A stretch of DNA of 20,150 bases from a virus, in IMG/VR virus record IMGVR_UViG_3300013120_000203, positions 1-20,150 of that record. One strand, 5' to 3'. Made by a program: the position numbers and the translations under genes. This document shows positions 1 through 7,310 of the stretch, piece after piece (position 1 is the first letter of the stretch; each line of letters starts with the position of its first letter). The notes beneath the pieces are model-generated. The model worked only from the letters and a program-made list of their open reading frames with translations, did not search any database and had not been told where the DNA came from.

Positions 1-87
1 TATTTCTCGATATACTATTTTCGAGTCGGCAAAAGCTAAAGTTGAAACGAGCAAAAAAGCGATAATAACAAGTATGGTCTTTTTCAT
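1..87 (-). CDS. Exported protein, N-terminal fragment (cut by window edge)
   Basis: The reading frame starts at an ATG at 87 behind an AAAGGA Shine-Dalgarno site and runs off the window after 29 codons. The visible residues are a Sec signal peptide: MKK, then a hydrophobic core (TILVIIAFLLVSTLAFA), then a likely signal peptidase I cut after AFA and before DSK. Only about nine mature residues are visible, so the function cannot be told. It follows the 366-residue exported protein by 11 bases, so the two are probably co-transcribed. Two exported proteins in a row after a tape measure gene is unusual for phage structural genes. Confidence 0.7.
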   Translation of the reverse strand, partial: MKKTILVIIAFLLVSTLAFADSKIVYREI

Positions 88-98
88 TTTATTGTCCT

Positions 99-1199
99 TT
101 ACTGTGCAACTTCCCCGGTTTTATTGCCAGTGCCAGAATCCAGTAAGTTAGTGTTGCTTCCTCGTGATACGCCAACAATTTCATTATAATCAGAGCCAGC
201 ATACATCATTATTCCATATCCAGCTGAATCTGTTGATGTAACATCCTTGACGATTGCCCGTATCGAGTTGAAATCTGACACTTGTAGCAGTAATCCGATA
301 ACGTGATGTACGTTCGTGCTGATAGTTATGCCTTCAATTGTTAAATTAATTATTGATTTTTCAACGTCATAACAATAGACTCCCTCAATATAATGATTAA
401 CGTCGCTTAAAGCACAAGCAATCGGTTCTATCAGGAATTTACCTCTAAAATTTTCTACAGTTACAATATTTAATGCTGCAGCCCAATCATAAGTTACTGT
501 AGAAATATTCCAGTCAATAACAATGTCACACCCTATCCCATCAAATCCATCTGTTGAAGTAAATCTAACAAAATAACCATCATACGAACCGGAGAATTTA
601 ACCTTTCCTCGCCAAGTCATATTAATTCCAGTTGTGTTAGATCGACTTGTCGAATTAAACGACACATTTACATTATCCCAATACCACATTTGCCCTGACA
701 AAGACTCAAAATCAGAGGTCTCAGAATATTCGCCCCGTGCGACATAAAAAGTTGAACAGAGATTTATAATCCCGGTCCCAATTGTCACATTATTTTCAGC
801 AACGCCGGAGGCGTTCGTCACTTCAAAGTAATCATCGCCTGATCCCGTAATTATAAAAAAGCCGTTATTAGCAGCGTTGAAATTTTGAGCATTTAAATAA
901 ATCCGGGAATTAATCTGAACAGTCAAGGCCGTAATCCCTGGGTCCGTCCCAGTCGAGTCATATGTATATCTAAATGTCGATCCACTTGGATTAGTAATAT
1001 CAAACTGAGTAGTCGAATCTCCAAGCTCATCACTTGCCGCCGCCGTGGCTATTGACGAATAGCCGAATCTGCCATCGGGAGTGACGACTTTATCGTAAAT
1101 TGCACGAAGCGGATACATAAGCGTATTATCGGCATGAGCAATTCCTGCCGAAAACAAAACCAGGATTATAATAAATAGTAATAATTTTTTAATCTTCAT
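99..1199 (-). CDS. Exported beta-rich protein, possible beta-helix tail spike or surface protein
   Basis: This 366-residue protein begins with a clear signal peptide: MKIKK, a hydrophobic stretch to about residue 21, and a likely cut after AHA (residues 21-23). The mature part is rich in Asn, Thr, Ser, Gly and alternating hydrophobic residues. The second half has short repeated strands typical of right-handed beta-helices (for example INLTIEGITIS, then a closing segment with SGTGN near the C-terminus), as in many phage spikes and carbohydrate-binding proteins. I see no catalytic motif. Its start overlaps the stop of the preceding gene by ATGA, so it belongs to the late operon. A tail spike should not need a signal peptide, so it could instead be a secreted or surface-displayed protein made in the infected cell or lysogen. 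The beta-helix call is by eye only. Confidence 0.6.
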   Translation of the reverse strand: MKIKKLLLFIIILVLFSAGIAHADNTLMYPLRAIYDKVVTPDGRFGYSSIATAAASDELGDSTTQFDITNPSGSTFRYTYDSTGTDPGITALTVQINSRIYLNAQNFNAANNGFFIITGSGDDYFEVTNASGVAENNVTIGTGIINLCSTFYVARGEYSETSDFESLSGQMWYWDNVNVSFNSTSRSNTTGINMTWRGKVKFSGSYDGYFVRFTSTDGFDGIGCDIVIDWNISTVTYDWAAALNIVTVENFRGKFLIEPIACALSDVNHYIEGVYCYDVEKSIINLTIEGITISTNVHHVIGLLLQVSDFNSIRAIVKDVTSTDSAGYGIMMYAGSDYNEIVGVSRGSNTNLLDSGTGNKTGEVAQ

Positions 1200-1528
1200 T
1201 TTTCGCTTTCCTTTTCAAAATAAAACAAAATTCTGTTTGTGTTTACTGTCAGTTTTTTTATCTCGTTTTCCATGGATTTTGAATCAATTTTTAGCTCATC
1301 AATATCGTATCTGAATTTAGCTAGATGTGCTTCCATTAGTTTTAACGGCGGATGAACAGTATCATTTTCTGAATGCCTATCATAACAACCTTGCAACTCA
1401 TTTATTCTAGCTACTACTGGATCAACCTTAACTCCAATTAAAAACCATAGGCCCGCTGTTAACGTCGCAATTATGCCTACAATTGCCGATACTTTTTTGT
1501 AAAATTTAACATCACTTGGTAAAACCAA
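1196..1528 (-). CDS. Single-pass membrane protein with C-terminal coiled coil
   Basis: The protein has about 110 residues. One hydrophobic segment (KVSAIVGIIATLTAGLWFLI) lies near the N-terminus, followed by a polar, heptad-like helical region (LMEAHLAKFRYDIDELKID through MENEIKKL) that probably forms a coiled coil. I place the start at the TTG at 1528 because GGAG lies six bases before it; the frame is open to another TTG at 1540, which has no Shine-Dalgarno site. It follows the tape measure gene and overlaps the next gene by ATGA. The topology fits a spanin-like or holin-accessory protein, or a phage membrane anchor, but no family is recognised. Confidence 0.6.
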   Translation of the reverse strand: MVLPSDVKFYKKVSAIVGIIATLTAGLWFLIGVKVDPVVARINELQGCYDRHSENDTVHPPLKLMEAHLAKFRYDIDELKIDSKSMENEIKKLTVNTNRILFYFEKESEK

Positions 1529-1546
1529 TTGTAACTCCAATTCAAT

Positions 1547-3466
1547 TTATGCGTTAACAACAATTTGAGTACGCCGCCCTTTTGATTCATTTTCAATTTT
1601 CGGAATTATCTTATTTACAATAACCTCATCTAAATCCGCAGCATCAATAGCTTGAATATTAAAATGCAATGTTTGATGAAATGATTGATCTACCGCTTGA
1701 CTACCGCCCTGACCTATTTTCGCGCCACTATTAATAGCATCAAGCACTGAACGGTTACGCCTGGTTCCCGCTGCATTTACTACCATTTCATTTCCGTGCA
1801 ACATTGCGGGCATCGGCTGATTATAACTTGAGCCGCCGGTATAACCGCCAGTCGCAAAAGAAGGAAGGTCTTTTGCCAACCCTCCCTTTTTTCCAAATAG
1901 ACTAAAAAATCCTGTTGACGCCGCCCCTGCCGCTTCACTCGTGCCAAATGAAATAGCCGCCATTGCGGACCGAATTAATAAAACAATGGGAAGCATAAGC
2001 AACAATTGTGCTGTCATTGCAATAAAAGTTTTTAAAACATTTTTACCGACGGTTTCCCAATCCGCCGTACCTTCAACTAAATTTTCAGCAATCCCTTGGC
2101 CAACGCCTGAAACCGCCGCCCCTATTGTGTTCCGGGTAACATCGCCCATGGTCGTCATTTGCCCGACCCAAAAATCAGAAAACTCAATTACTTTCGCTTG
2201 ATAATTTTCAGTCTCTTCTTGAGCCCCCATTGCCATTTCAAATTCAGCTTGACGCAATCCCTGTAGAGCCTGAGTAGTTTCATTTATTGAATCTCTGTAT
2301 TCGTCCATTTGCAGGACTTTGCCGCCGCCGCCACCGCCGTCTGTTGGCGTTAAGCTTGACAATCTACCACCACCAAAAACGCCCGCACTAACGGTAATAT
2401 TTGCCTTTGCCAAACGTGAAGCTATTCGTAGCCCAGCTTTATCAATGTCATTTGCAGTATCAAGAGCCGCGCCGCCTATACCGTCAAGCCTTCCTTTAAT
2501 CGCATCAAGCGGCCCTTCAGTTCCCGCCGCCATTCCGTAAACCTTACTTGCAATCGTCGCAGTTCCAAGAGTTGAAACCTCAAATGCAATTATAGCCGCC
2601 CTTGCCATTTGAGTTAAGTAGCCTGTTAGTGTTGCAGCTGCACTTGCCGTTGTTGTAAAAAATAAAACTGTGTTTACAGTCCATTTCTTGATAGTTTTAT
2701 GTAGCTCCTTTATGTCTTTGTCAGATTGTGACGCCATGGTCCCAATTGATTCAGCAACTATTAAAGCTGCTTCACGAAGTACTCCACTTTGTGTTACCAC
2801 CTTTCCCATAGTTTCAAAAACATCGCCTAAGTTATTTTTTGCAAGACTTACGGCCCCTGCAAATGTTTCGCCCATAGTTTCAGCAAGGCCGCCAAACTTA
2901 CCTTCAAGGGCTTCCGTGATTGCTGCAACTTTTTCTGTTTCTGTTCCAAATTTAATTATTTTTTTGGTTTCTTCATCAAAAACAATTCCATATCGGCGCA
3001 ACATTCCCATTTCGCCCGTCATTGCTTGACCAACCAACTTTGCACCTGTTCGTAAGTCTATATTTGCCTCTGCCATATTTAAAATATGAGGAGTTAATTC
3101 CTTAATTGCACTAATAGACATACCAAAAACAGCCATTTGCTGCTGAGCCATAATTGTTACTTCATCCCCAAATCTTGTGACTCTTTGTAATGCAGCTGCT
3201 TGTTCAAATAGAGCAAGGGTATCTTCTCTTGTTGCACCCGTTGTTGCCGCCAAAGTTGCTAAAAGTTTCTGCTCGGCTGCAATTTGTTCGTTAGAGGCTT
3301 TAATGGCTTTTTTCGTCATAATCGCAAACGCCACAGTAGCTACACCTGTACCCACAGCCGCAACTTTCCCGAATTTTTTAATTGAAGCCCCGGCCTTCGA
3401 CAAGCCCCTCTTGAACTTCTTGTCAACAAGAGATAAAACAACTGTGACTTTGCCTTTTTTAGCCAT
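1547..3466 (-). CDS. Tail tape measure protein
   Basis: This 639-residue protein is expected to fill the tail tube during assembly, set tail length and take part in DNA injection. The N-terminal part (MAKKGKVTVVLSLVDKKFKRGL) and the region of about residues 60-230, with repeated Ala-rich helices and the segments GQAMTGEMGMLRRYGI and AETMGETFAGAVSLAKNNLGD, are typical of tape measure proteins. Hydrophobic segments lie near residues 32-50, 263-285 and 481-502. The C-terminal FATGGYTGG...LHGNEMVVN block (about 537-563) resembles the lambda gpH family C-terminus. It follows the frameshifted chaperone pair, the usual position. At roughly 0.15 nm per residue, unprocessed, the tail would be near 95 nm; this is an inference. 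Confidence 0.93.
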   Translation of the reverse strand: MAKKGKVTVVLSLVDKKFKRGLSKAGASIKKFGKVAAVGTGVATVAFAIMTKKAIKASNEQIAAEQKLLATLAATTGATREDTLALFEQAAALQRVTRFGDEVTIMAQQQMAVFGMSISAIKELTPHILNMAEANIDLRTGAKLVGQAMTGEMGMLRRYGIVFDEETKKIIKFGTETEKVAAITEALEGKFGGLAETMGETFAGAVSLAKNNLGDVFETMGKVVTQSGVLREAALIVAESIGTMASQSDKDIKELHKTIKKWTVNTVLFFTTTASAAATLTGYLTQMARAAIIAFEVSTLGTATIASKVYGMAAGTEGPLDAIKGRLDGIGGAALDTANDIDKAGLRIASRLAKANITVSAGVFGGGRLSSLTPTDGGGGGGKVLQMDEYRDSINETTQALQGLRQAEFEMAMGAQEETENYQAKVIEFSDFWVGQMTTMGDVTRNTIGAAVSGVGQGIAENLVEGTADWETVGKNVLKTFIAMTAQLLLMLPIVLLIRSAMAAISFGTSEAAGAASTGFFSLFGKKGGLAKDLPSFATGGYTGGSSYNQPMPAMLHGNEMVVNAAGTRRNRSVLDAINSGAKIGQGGSQAVDQSFHQTLHFNIQAIDAADLDEVIVNKIIPKIENESKGRRTQIVVNA

Positions 3467-3477
3467 GATTTATAATC

Positions 3478-3846
3478 TCATTCAGAAATGATTTCTTGTA
3501 ATTTTGCGGCGATAATACGAAAAGCGGACATGATATTTGCGGGTTGGTTGGCAATGGTGCCTGGAGTTGGAAGGAATTTGATGGGGTTAATTGTTTCAAG
3601 GATTTTCCCTCCGCTTTTTGTTTCGTATATCGTCACAGGTTTTTTAACTTGAAAACCGCAACACTCTTCATAGAGTTGATAAATTGAAACGCATTCGGGG
3701 TTTTCATTTGTAGAATGAATCGGGCATTTATCAAATAATTCACCGCCCGTTAAATCTGGTTCTTTATTTTCACCATGACAATTCCGGGCTTCTCGCATGA
3801 CTTCATTTTTGTAACACGGCGGCTCATTCAGCCGTTCATCCTCCAT
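3478..3846 (-). CDS. Tail assembly chaperone, frameshift-encoded C-terminal part (gpG-T type)
   Basis: The frame is open from the slippery site at 3909-3903 down to 3478. The first ATG (3846) has no Shine-Dalgarno site, so expression as a fusion to the upstream chaperone by -1 frameshifting is more likely than independent initiation. The fusion would have 311 residues: 170 from the upstream frame and 141 from this one, entering through KLRKVIAALIKCEFSC. By analogy with lambda G and GT, the long product should bridge tape measure and tail tube subunits and be absent from the virion. This part is unusually Cys-rich: eight Cys in about 75 residues including the bridge, some as CEFSC, KCPIH and ECCG, which may bind metal. 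The C-terminal half is Pro/Ile-rich and has few Cys. Confidence 0.8.
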   Translation of the reverse strand: MEDERLNEPPCYKNEVMREARNCHGENKEPDLTGGELFDKCPIHSTNENPECVSIYQLYEECCGFQVKKPVTIYETKSGGKILETINPIKFLPTPGTIANQPANIMSAFRIIAAKLQEIISE

Positions 3847-3851
3847 CTGGT

Positions 3852-3909
3852 GGTCATAACAACTAAACTCACATTTAATTAACGCTGCTATGACCTTTCG
3901 GAGTTTTTT
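3852..3909 (-). promoter_or_regulatory. Programmed -1 ribosomal frameshift element (slippery site plus stem-loop)
   Basis: On the minus strand, the zero frame of the upstream chaperone gene reads AGA AAA AAC, giving the canonical heptamer A AAA AAC at 3909-3903. A 7-base spacer (TCCGAAA) follows. The arm GGTCATAGCAGC (3895-3884) then pairs with GTTGTTATGACC (3863-3852): twelve base pairs, two of them G-U, around a 20-base loop. The zero-frame stop (TAG, 3890-3888) lies inside the 5' arm. Heptamer, spacer length, stem and the open -1 frame all agree with efficient frameshifting in phage tail chaperone genes. A pseudoknot cannot be excluded. Confidence 0.88.
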
Positions 3910-4412
3910 CTTTCGTTCTCCGAAATTGAAGATGCTCCCAATATTTTAAAATCAACTGCAACTGCAATATATGACGGAATTACGTCACATTCTGAAAATG
4001 CTTTCCCGTTTGTAATCGGCTCTCCACCAAGACTCAGATTTTCAATTTTGACAATATGATTCTTTTCAATTTCAGACCACATTTCAGCGGTATCAGTCGT
4101 ATATTCAACGGTCAAAACTCCGGCGTTTTTCGCTAATGTTAAAGCCAGTTCTCTTTTTTCTTCGATAGAATCATCTTTATTATCCGCCGGTATAATTGCG
4201 GTAATCTCATCTTCTGTCATTTTCTCAATCGCTTTTTCGGTATCGATATTATCAACTGAAGTTTTTAAAGCTGATTGCCATTCGCCTAGAAGCTTAGACC
4301 ATTTGCGCCTGACATTACTACCCATTGGCTTAATATAAAATGTCAAGGGGTCTTTTTCGTTTTCTTGCCCCGGTAAAATAAATTTAATTTCCGGGCTTAA
4401 ATCTAAACTCAT
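3888..4412 (-). CDS. Tail assembly chaperone, short form (gpG-like)
   Basis: This 174-residue protein lies between the tail tube and tape measure genes, the standard position of the first tail assembly chaperone. It is acidic and largely helical in its middle (about residues 50-110, with runs such as DTEKAIEKMTEDEI and SIEEKRELALTLAKNAGVL). It ends in ENERKNSERS, where the slippery heptamer encodes the K-N pair at residues 169-170. Most ribosomes should stop here and a minority should shift to make the 311-residue fusion. The start is the ATG at 4412, just after the tail tube stop. I assign it by position and by the frameshift, not by a sequence motif. Confidence 0.82.
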   Translation of the reverse strand: MSLDLSPEIKFILPGQENEKDPLTFYIKPMGSNVRRKWSKLLGEWQSALKTSVDNIDTEKAIEKMTEDEITAIIPADNKDDSIEEKRELALTLAKNAGVLTVEYTTDTAEMWSEIEKNHIVKIENLSLGGEPITNGKAFSECDVIPSYIAVAVDFKILGASSISENERKNSERS

Positions 4413-4413
4413 A

Positions 4414-5790
4414 TTATTGGCCTATCGTCAAAGATGGAATGGAGTCATCCGTGTCATAAAGACAAGCGACACTAGTAAATCCATTAGCCCGGACTTGTCC
4501 CTTTTCTCCGGATTCATCCCGGCTTTCAAACTTCACTTTTGGCAGATAAAAACTTTGGTGACGGGCATCAGTCTGTCCGGCTTGAATGAATACTCTCAGA
4601 GCATCACCACGATCTACCATTGCCATGATTTCCAGATAATTATCATTTACCTTCGCGCCTTCCAGGGATACACTCACTGTTCGATTTGCGGCGTTCTGGA
4701 TACTGTCAATTGTCTCATCGCCAAAGCAAGAAACGCCTTCTGAATTGGATTGAACTTGAACATTAATCGAGTCAACACATATCGCAAAAGCACCGGCTGA
4801 ATTACCAATCCAAACATTCCCGGCAGTAGCAATAATAGTCTGTCCAACTGTTGTGTCAGTATACTTATAAGGTCTGGCTATCGTTGTATCGGCATGAGCA
4901 GCGGCGGCTCCTGCGCCATACGACCTTGTGCAATTCGTGAATGTTTTCCCGTCGGTCGTCGGTCCTAATTTAATAGCCTCATCATTTGTAACAGAGTCCT
5001 CAATGTAAGCAATTGATCCCTCTTCAAAACCTTGCTTTGTAAATGTAACCGTCGTATCCCCAATTAACAAAGCTCCGTCCAGGGTTGTTGTAATTGCTTT
5101 AAATTTTTCTTTGACAATCCCTTTCAAATCAACTTTACCTTGCTGTCCTTTTTCGCAAGACCAGGCGATATCCGTAAGCTTGCAGCCGTTGCCCTGCGAG
5201 CCGTCAACATTATCTGTAACATAAAGTGAACATGAGTCTGTGTTATCATCTTCAAGTTTATAATTCACCATAGCCTTGAGGGCATCACCGGCGGTAGGGG
5301 CGTTGTCAGTCGGCGGCCAATATGTACAAACTCCCGCAGCTTTATCGGTTATCGCCACGGCACGGCGTTCAATTATGTTTCCGTTTACATCTTCAATGTC
5401 GATTTTGACAATATCTCCGACATCAAAATAGTCATCTGCGGCTTTAAATGTAGTTGTAGAAACATCGCTTGCAACTGTAGTTGAAGATAGGGAGTCTTTC
5501 TCAAACATTGTTAATAAAATCGGGTCAATGTCGGGCGCAACCCCCTGCGTACCGCCGCCTAACATATAAGCCGGAATTTCAAAAGTTCCGGTTTTATCAA
5601 GATCATCAACTTCCAGAATATCCCTGGTATCGGGATGATAATCGTCTCGAATTTCACGATTATGAACCTGGTTAATTTTGGGATAATCAAACGGAATTAG
5701 CGCATCGGTAGCTACAGGCTCAACGGCTGTCCCAAATGTAGTTTCAGCTTTGGCGTAAACATGGGTTAAAATCGTCTTTGCAACTGTCAT
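4414..5790 (-). CDS. Phage tail tube protein
   Basis: This 458-residue protein is expected to form the stacked rings of the non-contractile tail tube. The N-terminus (AKTILTHVYAKAETTFGTAVEPVATDALIPFDYP) is typical of major tail proteins, and the C-terminal third (VSVSLEGAKVNDNYLEIMAMVDRGDALRVFIQAG, then LPKVKFESRDESGEKGQ...GFTSV) is like the closing beta-sandwich of tail tube proteins. At 458 residues it is much longer than a minimal tube protein. Residues of about 90-330 are beta- and Thr/Asp-rich and probably contain an inserted domain on the outside of the tube. It overlaps the stop of the preceding 65-residue gene by ATGA. Confidence 0.82.
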   Translation of the reverse strand: MTVAKTILTHVYAKAETTFGTAVEPVATDALIPFDYPKINQVHNREIRDDYHPDTRDILEVDDLDKTGTFEIPAYMLGGGTQGVAPDIDPILLTMFEKDSLSSTTVASDVSTTTFKAADDYFDVGDIVKIDIEDVNGNIIERRAVAITDKAAGVCTYWPPTDNAPTAGDALKAMVNYKLEDDNTDSCSLYVTDNVDGSQGNGCKLTDIAWSCEKGQQGKVDLKGIVKEKFKAITTTLDGALLIGDTTVTFTKQGFEEGSIAYIEDSVTNDEAIKLGPTTDGKTFTNCTRSYGAGAAAAHADTTIARPYKYTDTTVGQTIIATAGNVWIGNSAGAFAICVDSINVQVQSNSEGVSCFGDETIDSIQNAANRTVSVSLEGAKVNDNYLEIMAMVDRGDALRVFIQAGQTDARHQSFYLPKVKFESRDESGEKGQVRANGFTSVACLYDTDDSIPSLTIGQ

Positions 5791-5984
5791 TTTTCAATCT
5801 CCTTTATCTTTTTGATTGCAGGTTTTTTGACATTTTTAACCCGCCTCCACCCTTTTTCGATATATGCATCAAGCTCCGCTTTTTTCACAAAAACAGATTG
5901 CCCTTTTTTGATAGACTTTATGCCCATTAAGCAATCCACTGGAGCTTTGATTTCGATTTTCTTTTCTTCTTTTTTTACATTCAT
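5787..5984 (-). CDS. Small Lys-rich hypothetical protein
   Basis: The product has 65 residues and is rich in Lys and Ile. A central segment (GIKSIKKGQSVFVKKAELDAYIEKGWRRV) resembles short beta-hairpin proteins found beside phage head-completion and tail genes, in which a value is set by a pattern of KKGQ, an acidic helix, then a Trp or Val. The start ATG at 5984 follows a GAGG Shine-Dalgarno site. Its stop overlaps the tail tube start, so the two are likely translationally coupled. The function is unknown; a connector role is inferred from position. Confidence 0.7.
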   Translation of the reverse strand: MNVKKEEKKIEIKAPVDCLMGIKSIKKGQSVFVKKAELDAYIEKGWRRVKNVKKPAIKKIKEIEK

Positions 5985-5993
5985 TTTAAAACC

Positions 5994-6485
5994 TCATGTG
6001 CAAACAGGGTTATATGGATTGTCGGGACGGGTCCAGTATTCTATTGAATAATTCCATTCGATTTCAGTTTCATTAGGCTGTTGGCTTCCATGACCAACTT
6101 TCCAAGGGCGGTCATTACCACGCCTAGTTGTTACTGCCAAATCTCCCCATGTGTCATTGTCGTCAACTTCAAAAAGCGGAATAATAGCTTGTTCTGCTTC
6201 TGCGATTAATGCTTCCAAAGCTGTTTTTGTAGCTGATAAATCCGGGTCTGAGTCTATCCGTGTTGACATTGCGCAAAAAACGGGAAGGTAATTAATATAA
6301 TGACCTATTGCTGCCTCTGATTTTGTAAACCCAAATCCAACTCTCAAATATATTGAACCTGAAACCATATCCTGATTTTGAACTTCCCGTCGATCATCGG
6401 CAACGTCAACTATGTTTCCCGCTATAATTCCCTCAATTCTCGCAATCACGGCATCCTGGATTTGTTTTTCGAGCAAATCAGCCAC
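5994..6485 (-). CDS. Probable tail terminator / tail completion protein
   Basis: This 163-residue protein starts with an amphipathic helix (MADLLEKQIQDAVIARIEGII) followed by alternating beta strands. A WTRPDNPYNPV segment closes the protein. The layout (N-terminal helix, then mixed alpha-beta, just before the tail tube gene) is that of tail terminator proteins, which cap the tail tube and dock it to the head. The start is a GTG at 6485, only one base after the stop of the preceding gene and behind a GGGGA motif. Assignment rests on position and general fold pattern; I recognise no diagnostic motif. Confidence 0.6.
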   Translation of the reverse strand: MADLLEKQIQDAVIARIEGIIAGNIVDVADDRREVQNQDMVSGSIYLRVGFGFTKSEAAIGHYINYLPVFCAMSTRIDSDPDLSATKTALEALIAEAEQAIIPLFEVDDNDTWGDLAVTTRRGNDRPWKVGHGSQQPNETEIEWNYSIEYWTRPDNPYNPVCT

Positions 6486-6486
6486 T

Positions 6487-6903
6487 TTATCCCCAATGCT
6501 TTTTTACAGCTTTAGCTACGGCATTCTCAATATTTTTCTTTCCGATTTTCTCTCGCAGTTTTTCAGCTTTTTCAAGTTCAGGTTTCCTTGGCGGCTTAGG
6601 TCGAGCATAAATAATATTATGAACTAATCGCCACATTCCAATCTCCACTCTCATTGGTGCCGATATTTTTTTAACTGCTTCTTCAGATCGAACTGTGCGC
6701 CGCCCCGGAATTGGCGGGAAAGCTTTCAAGTCTTTTGGATTAGAAACATATCGCCAAACGTCTTTAGAAGTTTTTGCAACTTCCATGACTTTTTCCGCTT
6801 CAATCTGGACAGCTTTATCACCGTCACGTAATACGTTTTTGCCGAGCAATCCAAGGCTTGCTGCTACACGTTCAATACCTCTTGTATCCATTCTGACTAT
6901 CAT
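6487..6903 (-). CDS. HK97 gp10-like head-tail joining / tail completion protein
   Basis: The protein has 138 residues. The N-terminal half reads RGIERVAASLGLLGKNVLRDG and then an Ala/Glu-rich helix (DKAVQIEAEKVMEVAKTS), the pattern of the HK97 gp10 family, which takes part in tail completion. The C-terminal half is basic (RPKPPRKPELEKAEKLREK and then NIENAVAKAVKKHWG). It shares TAATG with the end of the preceding gene and sits just before the likely tail terminator, the usual place for this family. Family membership is by recognition of the N-terminal pattern and is likely, not certain. Confidence 0.65.
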   Translation of the reverse strand: MIVRMDTRGIERVAASLGLLGKNVLRDGDKAVQIEAEKVMEVAKTSKDVWRYVSNPKDLKAFPPIPGRRTVRSEEAVKKISAPMRVEIGMWRLVHNIIYARPKPPRKPELEKAEKLREKIGKKNIENAVAKAVKKHWG

Positions 6904-7109
6904 TAATAGCCATCTCGTTTTAACGGTTTTGGGCCTTGGCGAAAGTTTACCCTTTTATGCGCCGCCTTTTCGATTTTCTCCAAGGCTGCTAGGTGTGCTT
7001 CCTGCTCGGTTCTCAAAGCTCCTGGAACTATTGTAGCCGGTTTCTTTACGCTTAAATCAGCTTCAGTTGCAACCGCTGTTATAGTTGCATTATCTTCTGT
7101 GTCACCCAC
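6903..7109 (-). CDS. Small hypothetical protein in neck gene cluster
   Basis: A 68-residue product starts at a GTG at 7109 behind AAAGGGG. The first 30 residues are acidic and Ala/Thr-rich, followed by a short helix (TEQEAHLAALEKIEKAAHKR) and a basic tail with KPLKRDGY. The gene shares TAATG with the following gp10-like gene. The start context (AGGGG, then TAAATC, then GTG) is almost the same as that of the Lys-rich gene upstream. The function is unknown. Its place between the capsid and tail-completion genes is where small connector proteins are encoded. Confidence 0.65.
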   Translation of the reverse strand: MGDTEDNATITAVATEADLSVKKPATIVPGALRTEQEAHLAALEKIEKAAHKRVNFRQGPKPLKRDGY

Positions 7110-7126
7110 GATTTACCCCTTTCTAT

Positions 7127-7264
7127 CTAGAAACAGGCGGTCGTATTATCGCTCATTTTCAAATCGTCTGTACCGTCGCAATAACACATAAAGTTTGAAG
7201 TGTCATTGTAAAAAATAGCACCTTCTCCAAGAGTCCCGCAAGGGTCCTCCGTTGTAAAGTGCAT
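7127..7264 (-). CDS. Small Cys-rich structural-type protein (CDGT motif)
   Basis: This 45-residue frame starts at the ATG at 7264 behind GGCGGAG and ends 17 bases before the next gene. It contains GEGAIFYNDTSNFMCYCDGT and four Cys (positions 9, 27, 29 and 44). The pattern of a short beta-hairpin, an N-x-x-T stretch and then C-D/N-G-T is a common C-terminal motif in phage and bacterial surface fibre-like proteins. The same frame is open upstream to 7375 and reads plausibly as NNEINLSGLSTLTGGA, but has no ATG or GTG start there, only a TTG at 7291. The real product may therefore be longer, joined to the Lys-rich gene by recoding or because of an assembly indel. Confidence 0.6.
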   Translation of the reverse strand: MHFTTEDPCGTLGEGAIFYNDTSNFMCYCDGTDDLKMSDNTTACF

Positions 7265-7310
7265 TATTGCTCCGCCTGTTAAAGTTGACAATCCCGATAG
7301 ATTGATTTCA

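Noticed and set aside
1941-3491. Several long plus-strand frames opposite the tape measure gene.
   Set aside because: They are antisense shadows of an Ala/Gly/Thr-rich gene, with no ribosome binding sites and low-complexity Pro/Ser/Ala products.
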